Source of the DNA: an uncultured Bacteroidota bacterium
Lineage (GTDB): Bacteria; Bacteroidota; Bacteroidia; AKYH767-A; OLB10
Length of the DNA: 39,381 nucleotides
NCBI GenBank assembly: GCA_900696575.1
Contig: CAADHD010000011.1
Coordinates: 1-39,381 of the forward strand
Direction: 5' to 3'
Shown here: positions 33,775 through 39,381 of the stretch, one piece after another
How positions within the stretch are numbered: position 1 is the stretch's first letter
How the letters are laid out: each line of letters starts with the position of its first letter
Translations under genes and position numbers: made by a program
The notes under the pieces: generated by a model
Told to the model about the DNA's origin: nothing
Seen by the model: the letters and a program-made list of their open reading frames with translations, nothing else
Database searches by the model: none

Positions 33775-34962
33775 TCAATGCGAAAGCAATTTACGGTAAA
33801 GCTGACGCATATCATCCACCAAACGGTTTACATGGTAACGCTGCATAACATGCTTGCCGGCATTCAATGAAAACCGCATTCGCATTTCGCTGTCATCAGT
33901 GAGTTTCAGAAGTTGCGAAGCAAAGGTTTCCGCATCATCACTCTTACAAAGCAATCCGGTTTCGTTTTCAATAATCACTTCTTCCACACCGCCAACCTTG
34001 GTGCTCACCACCGGTTTACCTGCTGCCTGCGCTTCAATCAAACTTACCGGTGTGCCTTCATTAAAAGAGGTTAAAGCAATAATGTCTAGTCCGGCAACAG
34101 CCACATCAATATCCTTAATCCATGAAGTAAAAATCAATTGGGCCGATTCATTCTTTTTTTCAGGGGTTGAATAAGCCAATGCTAATGAACTTGCTTCCAA
34201 CTCAATTTTCTTACGGTCTTCGCCATCGCCAATGATGAATGCCTTTACCGGTAATTTAGTCACTGCAAAAACTTTCTGAATGGCTTTCAGAAACATGGAA
34301 TGATTTTTAACCGGAACCAGCCTTCCAATTATTCCGATAGCTGTTTCATCATTCTTCACACCATACTTTTCACGAAACTGATTTCGCTTCGCATCCATAT
34401 TAACCGTAAAGCGTGTAAGGTCAAAACCCAGCGGAATGACATGAATCTTTTCAGGAGGGCAAACTTTATGAACAGTTCCCAGCTCATGCTTCTGCGTTTC
34501 GCTGATGGCTACAATGGCATCTGTTTTACGGGCAAGCCAGCGTTCAATTTCCAGAAAAACTTTTGTTTTTACCGGATGAAAATAAGAGTGAAAATAATGC
34601 CCGTGATAAGTATGCACCAAAACAGGCACTTTGCATTGAATGGCAGCAATTCTGCCGAGGGCTCCGGCTTTGGCAGCATGAGTATGCACAATGTCAGGCT
34701 TAAAATCTTTGATTACTTTTTTTATTTTACGAAAAGACGCTACATCGTTCATCATGCTCAGCTCGCGGCTCATTTCTGAAATAATGAATGGCTCAACATC
34801 TATACTTTTAACAATGTGTTCAGAACTTTCTTCGCCTTCCGAATGAACTCCAGCCACCAGCAAGGTTTCAAATTCAGGAGCAAGATGGCGGGTCAGGTAA
34901 GCGGCATTGTAAGTGGGGCCGCCCAGGTTAAGTCGGTTAATGATTCGGATAACGCGTGGCAT
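33775..34962 (-). CDS. GT4-family glycosyltransferase
   Basis: A 395-residue GT-B fold glycosyltransferase. The N-terminal acceptor domain shows IINRLNLGGPTYNAAYL and HTHAAKAGALGRIAA. The C-terminal domain carries IGIIGRLVPVKNH, then the EGTPVSLIEAQAAGKPVV stretch with the paired glutamates (E-x7-E) that bind the nucleotide sugar, and VGGVEEVI. It probably adds a sugar to a lipid-linked intermediate on the cytoplasmic face. It heads the minus-strand polysaccharide cluster and is divergent from the deacetylase gene across 107 bp. The sugar and acceptor are not predictable here. Confidence 0.92.
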   Translation of the reverse strand: MPRVIRIINRLNLGGPTYNAAYLTRHLAPEFETLLVAGVHSEGEESSEHIVKSIDVEPFIISEMSRELSMMNDVASFRKIKKVIKDFKPDIVHTHAAKAGALGRIAAIQCKVPVLVHTYHGHYFHSYFHPVKTKVFLEIERWLARKTDAIVAISETQKHELGTVHKVCPPEKIHVIPLGFDLTRFTVNMDAKRNQFREKYGVKNDETAIGIIGRLVPVKNHSMFLKAIQKVFAVTKLPVKAFIIGDGEDRKKIELEASSLALAYSTPEKKNESAQLIFTSWIKDIDVAVAGLDIIALTSFNEGTPVSLIEAQAAGKPVVSTKVGGVEEVIIENETGLLCKSDDAETFASQLLKLTDDSEMRMRFSLNAGKHVMQRYHVNRLVDDMRQLYRKLLSH

Positions 34963-35069
34963 ATAATTTCAACGGCAATGATAAAGGTAATCGCTGAACC
35001 GGCCTTATAATTTCAATCAATTGTCAAACGGATGAAAAGTTTTAATTTCACCCACGCAAGCAGCCTGAT

Positions 35070-35927
35070 ATGTTAAATGCGTTTACTGTTGATTTTGAAG
35101 ACTGGTATCAGGGTATTGAATTGCCTTTTGCCGAGTGGAGTAAGCATGAGCCGCGTATTGAGAAAGGGCTTTACAAGGTGGCTGAACTTCTGGCAAAGCA
35201 TAACCAGAAAGCAACATTTTTTACCTTAGGTTGGGTAGGGGAGAAGTATCCCGAAATGGTGAAAGAACTTTCGGCAGCAGGCCATGAGTTCGGTTCGCAC
35301 AGTTATTCGCATGAGAAAGTTTACCGTCAGTCAAAAGAAGAATTCAGGGAGGAAATAAGAAAGACAAAAGCCATTCTTGAATCATTGACCGGAAGCAAGG
35401 TGGTAAGCCACCGTTCCCCGTTTTTCTCCATTACTTCTCAATGCCTCTGGGCGTTTGATATTCTGGCTGAAGAAGGTTATACCATTGACTGCTCTGTTTC
35501 ACCTATCAAAACATGGCGTTACGGAATTTCCACGTGCCCTGACGAGATATTCAGAATTGAAGGAAACGGCCTGATTGAATTTCCTGTTTCCCGCTTTAAA
35601 CTATTTGGAAAAAACTGGGCCATTGGCGGAGCATACTTCCGCATATTTCCTTATGTATTTACATCATCAGGAATTAAAAGACGTCAGAATGCCAGTGCCG
35701 CCAATATGTTTTACATTCATCCATGGGAGTATGACCCGCAGCATCCCAAGATTAAATTTGAGCGCAAGGCTATGATTACGCATTATGCCCGCCTTGGCAA
35801 AACCTATCCGAATACCGATAAAATGCTCCGGCAGTTCCGGTTCAATACAGTAAGCAACGTTATCAACCAGTACGAAAAACAACATGGAATCCGCTCCGTC
35901 AGCCTTAACGTTCTCAACGATCAGTAA
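35070..35927 (+). CDS. Polysaccharide deacetylase (exosortase-associated type, DUF3473-like C-terminus)
   Basis: A 285-residue NodB-fold deacetylase. The metal site begins TVDFEDW (Asp-Asp type), and ATFFTLGWVGEKYPEMV and GHEFGSHSYSHEKV supply the His ligands. SHRSPFFSI carries the conserved Arg. The C-terminal segment FYIHPWEYDPQHPKI matches the DUF3473 extension typical of deacetylases found with XrtA/exosortase exopolysaccharide loci. It would remove N- or O-acetyl groups from glycan intermediates. It is transcribed away from the glycosyltransferase cluster. The last 44 bp overlap the GNAT gene in another frame. Confidence 0.9.
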   Translation: MLNAFTVDFEDWYQGIELPFAEWSKHEPRIEKGLYKVAELLAKHNQKATFFTLGWVGEKYPEMVKELSAAGHEFGSHSYSHEKVYRQSKEEFREEIRKTKAILESLTGSKVVSHRSPFFSITSQCLWAFDILAEEGYTIDCSVSPIKTWRYGISTCPDEIFRIEGNGLIEFPVSRFKLFGKNWAIGGAYFRIFPYVFTSSGIKRRQNASAANMFYIHPWEYDPQHPKIKFERKAMITHYARLGKTYPNTDKMLRQFRFNTVSNVINQYEKQHGIRSVSLNVLNDQ

Positions 35928-36969
35928 TGCGGATGTTGATGAACTGATAAAGCTGCAGAAAAAAATTCTGACCGAAGGCGAAAGTCATATTGCAGAACAA
36001 TTCGGAAAACCGTATTGGGAATGGCAATACAGGCAATTGCCTGCGCATTATTCGGAAGTTTTCATTTGCAAAAGCAAGGAAGAAATAGCAGGATATTACC
36101 ATGCCCCTGTTTATGAGATGCAGGTTAACGGGGAAAAGAAATTTTTTGCGGTTGTTCAGGATGTGGCAGTGAGCGATAAACTGAGAGGGCAGGGAGTATT
36201 CAGAAAATTAGCGGAATTTGCAACTGAAGGATTGATTCATTCGGGAATAGATGCCGTTTATACTTATCCGAACGATAAAAGCATCAAAACATTTCTGAAG
36301 TACAACGGCTATCAGAAAATATACACGTATGACAGTTTTCTGCTTCCGCTTGATTTCAGAAAACTGATCCGGGCTAAAATTGATTTTCCATTGCTTGGTA
36401 ACATTACCGGTTCCATTCTTAACTTATTTTTTATGAAGCGATTCAAAGCATCAGCCCATGAACGTTTTTCTGTTTTGAAAAATGCAGATGAATCCATAGC
36501 CCGATTATTTCAAAAATTTGCCGGGTCATTTCCTGTTTCGCGTAAACGCGATTTGAATTACCTGAAATGGCGCTACGAACAACGGCCTGATTCGAACTAT
36601 TTCTATCTAACGTATTCGGAACAAAATCAACTAAAGGCTGTGGCTGTTTTCAAAAAAGATATCATGCTCAATGCAGAAGCCTTGTTGCTGATGGATTTTA
36701 CTTTTACTGAAGAAAAACATCTTCATCGTCTTTTAAAGTATGCAGCCGTTAGTGCAGTCAGTATTTCCGCTGGCAGGCCTGCATTTATATTCATGGCTTA
36801 CTGTTGCCATCGCATCCGACAAATTACAAAAGCTGGATTTTTTAAAGTTCCCGAAAGATTAAATCCACGGCCTGTTCATCTGTTAGTAAAAAATATCAGT
36901 TCAGAAGAACAACTGTTGCTACAGCCCGAAAACTGGTTGGCTACGCTTGGCGACTGGGATGTGTTTTAA
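35884..36969 (+). CDS. GNAT-family acyltransferase linked to the polysaccharide locus
   Basis: A 361-residue protein with an acetyltransferase fold. VQDVAVSDKLRGQGVFRKL (about residues 86-105) is the acetyl-CoA pyrophosphate-binding motif (RGxGxxRxL), and a second segment YTYPNDKSIKTFLKYNGYQKI follows as motif B. The C-terminal half (about 190-361) looks like a second, degenerate acyltransferase-like domain, as in proteins of exosortase-type polysaccharide loci and FemAB-like enzymes. It starts inside the deacetylase gene with a 44-bp overlap, which points to coupled translation and a joint role in glycan tailoring: one removes acetyl groups and the other may add an acyl or amino-acyl group. 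The acceptor is unknown. Confidence 0.82.
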   Translation: MESAPSALTFSTISNADVDELIKLQKKILTEGESHIAEQFGKPYWEWQYRQLPAHYSEVFICKSKEEIAGYYHAPVYEMQVNGEKKFFAVVQDVAVSDKLRGQGVFRKLAEFATEGLIHSGIDAVYTYPNDKSIKTFLKYNGYQKIYTYDSFLLPLDFRKLIRAKIDFPLLGNITGSILNLFFMKRFKASAHERFSVLKNADESIARLFQKFAGSFPVSRKRDLNYLKWRYEQRPDSNYFYLTYSEQNQLKAVAVFKKDIMLNAEALLLMDFTFTEEKHLHRLLKYAAVSAVSISAGRPAFIFMAYCCHRIRQITKAGFFKVPERLNPRPVHLLVKNISSEEQLLLQPENWLATLGDWDVF

Positions 36970-37055
36970 AGGCATGCTGCATTTTAATGTGAAACGGCCT
37001 CTGCATATCATTTCCTGACCTTACATTAGCGCACTGAAAAGAACCGATTAACCGG

Positions 37056-38144
37056 ATGAAAACAACTGCGTTAACCGATGTGCATATTGCACTCGGTGCT
37101 AAAATGACGGCCTTTGCAGGCTATAACATGCCCGTTTCCTATTCAGGTATTAATGATGAACATCATACAGTACGTAATGCTGCCGGTGTGTTTGATGTTT
37201 CGCACATGGGCGAATTTATTCTGAAAGGTGAGGGAGCTCTTGACCTGATTCAGCGTATTACTACTAACGATGCATCCAAACTTACTCCGGGCAAAGCACA
37301 GTATTCCTGCTTTACCAATGAGCAGGGCGGCATCATTGACGACCTGATTGTTTACTGCCTGCCCGGCAATGCATGGATGCTGGTCGTAAATGCTTCAAAC
37401 ATTGAGAAAGACTGGAATCACCTAGTAAAATATAACAGCGGCAATGTTGAGATGCATAACATTTCAGACAAAACAAGTCTGCTGGCTGTGCAGGGACCCA
37501 AGGCTAAAAGCATTTTGCAGAAACTGACGCAGGTTAATCTTGACGAAATTCCGTATTACCATTTTACCAAGGGTGTATTTGCAGGCCGTGAAAATGTGCT
37601 GCTCAGCAATACAGGCTATACCGGTTCAGGTGGTTTTGAAATTTATTTTGAAAACAATCATGCCGTTACCATTTGGAACAAATTGTTTGAAGCAGGACAT
37701 TCGGAAGGATTGAAACCGTGCGGACTGGGTGCACGCGATACTTTAAGGATGGAAATGTGTTTCTGCCTTTACGGAAACGATATTGACGATACCACTTCAC
37801 CTCTCGAAGCCGGATTAGGATGGATTACTAAATTTAGCAAGGTATTTACCGGTTCCTCTGTTTTGCAGAAACAGAAAGAAGAAGGAGTAAAAAAGAAACT
37901 GATAGCTTTTGAAGTAGAAGGCAAAGGCATTCCGCGCAAAGGATATGACCTGTGCAGCGAAGAAGGAGACCTCATTGGCCATGTAACTTCAGGCACACAA
38001 TCGCCAACACTCGGCAAGCCCATCGGAATGGGTTATGTAAAAGCGGAGTATGCCAAACCCGATACGAAAATAAACCTGATGGTGCGCGACAGCAGCGTTG
38101 AAGCCAGAATAGTTAAAAGCCCGTTTTACAAACAGCCATCATAA
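37056..38144 (+). CDS. gcvT: Aminomethyltransferase, glycine cleavage T protein
   Basis: A 362-residue protein of normal GcvT length. It starts [26 protein letters not shown]. It contains [11 protein letters not shown] with the folate-contacting region, [19 protein letters not shown] and [16 protein letters not shown], and ends with [16 protein letters not shown]. It transfers the methylene group from the H protein to tetrahydrofolate, releasing ammonia. The other gcv genes are not in the window. The stop overlaps the convergent DUF4256 gene by 6 bp. TACATTAG at 37023-37030 is one base from the -7 promoter box. Confidence 0.95.
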   Translation: MKTTALTDVHIALGAKMTAFAGYNMPVSYSGINDEHHTVRNAAGVFDVSHMGEFILKGEGALDLIQRITTNDASKLTPGKAQYSCFTNEQGGIIDDLIVYCLPGNAWMLVVNASNIEKDWNHLVKYNSGNVEMHNISDKTSLLAVQGPKAKSILQKLTQVNLDEIPYYHFTKGVFAGRENVLLSNTGYTGSGGFEIYFENNHAVTIWNKLFEAGHSEGLKPCGLGARDTLRMEMCFCLYGNDIDDTTSPLEAGLGWITKFSKVFTGSSVLQKQKEEGVKKKLIAFEVEGKGIPRKGYDLCSEEGDLIGHVTSGTQSPTLGKPIGMGYVKAEYAKPDTKINLMVRDSSVEARIVKSPFYKQPS

Positions 38145-38702
38145 TCGCACTATTCCCCTGAAACCGCGGGAAGCATAGTACGACTGTGCGCCATTGTGAT
38201 AAACAAACACTTGGCCATAGCGGAAATCGCCAAATAACGCACCGCCTGCTTTTCTTATATCCACCGGTGTTTGAAGCCAGCTTGATGTTTTTGTATCAAA
38301 CTTTCCGTGAGATTGCAGAAACCGGTATTCAGCTTCTGTCATCAGTTCAATGCCCATTGCAGCAGCCATGCCCAAAGCGCTTCCCGCAGGCTTATGCTCC
38401 TTTCGCTCATTCAAAGCCGGCTCATCGTAGCATAAACTTCTTCTTCCGGAAGGAGTTTCGGCAGCACAGTCGGCAATGAGAAACTGATCTGACTTTTTAT
38501 CAAAGCCAATAACATCAGGTTCGCCACCGGTACGCTCCATTTCATAAAGTGAATGGAGTTTTGATTTATCCTTACGAAGTTTGTCAGTCACATCATTCCA
38601 TTCAAGACCTTTATGCCGGTGCATGTTTTCTGAAAAACGGGTTTTGAGCCGGCTGAGCAACTGTTCCGCTTTTTCAGCAGAGAGCGTTTTATCGGTTTTC
38701 AT
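38139..38702 (-). CDS. DUF4256 domain-containing protein
   Basis: A 187-residue soluble protein with no signal peptide. [21 protein letters not shown] opens the domain, and it continues with [36 protein letters not shown] and a conserved ending [14 protein letters not shown]. The family is common in bacteria but its function is unknown to me. It lies 19 bp after the cupin gene on the same strand, so the two probably form a two-gene operon. The 3' end overlaps gcvT by 6 bp in a convergent arrangement. Confidence 0.85.
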   Translation of the reverse strand: MKTDKTLSAEKAEQLLSRLKTRFSENMHRHKGLEWNDVTDKLRKDKSKLHSLYEMERTGGEPDVIGFDKKSDQFLIADCAAETPSGRRSLCYDEPALNERKEHKPAGSALGMAAAMGIELMTEAEYRFLQSHGKFDTKTSSWLQTPVDIRKAGGALFGDFRYGQVFVYHNGAQSYYASRGFRGIVRL

Positions 38703-38721
38703 TTCAGCTTATTGAAACCAT

Positions 38722-39036
38722 TCAGCTTCTAATCATCACCAGCATCATTTTAAATTTTTCCATGGCTTTAAGGGAATGCGGAACATCAGCCGGCATGATA
38801 ACCGATTCGCCTGCATGAAGTGTAAATAATTTTCCACCAATGGTTATTTCGGCTGTACCGTCAAGCAGTTGTACAAGGGCATCAAACGGGGCAGTATGTT
38901 CGCTAAGGCTTTCGCCTTTATCAAACGCAAACAGGGTAACATTTCCGGAGGGTTTTTTAAGAAGTGTTTTGCTTACTACCGAGCCGGATGAATAACCAAC
39001 CGATTCGGATATGTTGAAAATAAGGGAGTGTTCCAT
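38722..39036 (-). CDS. Small cupin-domain protein
   Basis: A 104-residue protein made of one cupin barrel. The motif around EHTAPFDALVQLLDGTAEITIGG (motif 1, with His and an acidic residue) and the motif HAGESVIMPADVPHSL (motif 2, with His) give a metal-binding site typical of the family. The enzymatic or binding role cannot be predicted from sequence. It is the promoter-proximal gene of the pair with DUF4256. A TACCTTTG box lies 17 bp upstream. Confidence 0.85.
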   Translation of the reverse strand: MEHSLIFNISESVGYSSGSVVSKTLLKKPSGNVTLFAFDKGESLSEHTAPFDALVQLLDGTAEITIGGKLFTLHAGESVIMPADVPHSLKAMEKFKMMLVMIRS

Positions 39037-39052
39037 AATTTTTGAATGGAGG

Positions 39053-39060
39053 CAAAGGTA
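39053..39060 (-). promoter_or_regulatory. Promoter -7 box for the cupin-DUF4256 pair
   Basis: On the minus strand TACCTTTG fits TAnnTTTG exactly and lies about 17 bp before the cupin ATG, the same element and distance as before mrp. The -33 region has no clear TTG. Confidence 0.4.
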
Positions 39061-39160
39061 GGAGGGAAGTTATTATAATCCTTATGTCTAAGAGTAGAAA
39101 ATCTGTAATTGTTTCAGAAATAACAGCCAGCCCCGTGATAAAATGTACTGTGCTTTCAAT

Positions 39161-39381
39161 CTTTGACCTACTGATATTTGTCTCGTCAACGGAGCAATAG
39201 GAGAGGCAAAGCGTTGACGAGATGATTTGCTTTACTCATAATCTTTTTAAATAGGATTCAAAGGCATTCGTGAATCTTCGCTCCGCTGCGATTTCATTCT
39301 TTGACGTTCTGATATTTGTCTCGTCAACGGAGCAATAGGAGAGGCAAAGCGTTGACGAGATGATTTGCTTTACTCATAATC
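39161..39381. repeat. 83-bp direct repeat at a 138-bp interval, running off the window end
   Basis: The 83 bp at 39161-39243 recur at 39299-39381 with two differences (C to G and A to T, at 39168 and 39170 of copy 1). The 55 bp between copies are unique. Each copy contains a perfect 10-bp inverted repeat, TCTCGTCAAC / GTTGACGAGA, with a 22-bp spacer (39181-39190 and 39213-39222 in copy 1). Copy 2 is cut by the window edge, so more copies may follow. Frames on both strands are broken by stops. Together with 39037-39160, where I see nothing else, this fills the gene-free end of the window. Confidence 0.8.

Noticed and set aside
34300-34779. 159-codon plus-strand frame
   Set aside because: Antisense to a well-supported GT4 glycosyltransferase; composition is not protein-like.
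29836-34962. Novel defence system in the minus-strand cluster
   Set aside because: All four genes are recognisable polysaccharide assembly components; none has nuclease, ATPase or toxin features.
39161-39381. CRISPR array
   Set aside because: Repeat of 83 bp with 55-bp interval and no cas genes; dimensions do not fit CRISPR repeats and spacers.

Overview
The window comes from a member of the Bacteroidota and reads as ordinary chromosome with small islands of mobile or repeat-derived DNA. Several features support this placement. It carries a surface protein with a type IX secretion (T9SS) type B C-terminal domain, followed by a PorP/SprF-like protein and a TPR/PD40/OmpA-like lipoprotein-type protein. 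It has a mitochondrial-type citrate synthase and a PafA-like Thr-nucleophile phosphatase. Promoters fit the Bacteroidota TTG-N19..21-TAnnTTTG pattern, and there are no strong Shine-Dalgarno sequences. I cannot assign a genus from the sequence alone.

Layout. Positions 1-924 hold a possible 3' gene end, a decayed IS1182-type transposase (98-508, minus strand) and about 400 bp without a convincing gene. Positions 925-8597 are a plus-strand run: membrane-anchored diheme cytochrome c, PLP-dependent deaminase-like enzyme, PAP2 phosphatase overlapping a PafA-like phosphatase, a lipoprotein, CorA and an RlmI-like rRNA methyltransferase. Positions 8585-13848 are a minus-strand housekeeping group: acyl-CoA carboxylase carboxyltransferase, enolase, a very basic one-helix protein, citrate synthase and thioredoxin. 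Positions 13978-19863 (plus) hold priA, then exbB-exbD-tonB-like and folC, closely packed.

Positions 19873-20435 form a compact unit: a consensus promoter, a degenerate tRNA, an intact tRNA-Val(UAC), a GIY-YIG nuclease gene starting 12 nt after the tRNA, and the 3' half of another degenerate tRNA in which the nuclease reading frame ends. This is the most unusual structure in the window. It is followed by an overlapping nifU-domain/mrp pair on the minus strand; the Mrp protein lacks the CxxC of its family.

Positions 22047-29839 (plus) hold rhomboid, a GmhB-like phosphatase and a class IV aminotransferase in overlapping order, then the three-gene T9SS-linked surface-protein cluster, then a small membrane-protein gene broken by one missing T in a T9 run. 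Positions 29836-34962 (minus) are a polysaccharide cluster: O-antigen-ligase-like, Wzz-like, flippase and GT4 glycosyltransferase. A polysaccharide deacetylase and a GNAT acyltransferase run divergently from it. The window closes with gcvT, a DUF4256 protein, a cupin, and an 83-bp repeat present twice at a 138-bp interval, the second copy running off the end of the window.

Together the genes cover central metabolism (citrate synthase, enolase, acyl-CoA carboxylase), TonB energisation, Fe-S cluster handling, T9SS cell-surface display and exopolysaccharide or O-antigen assembly.
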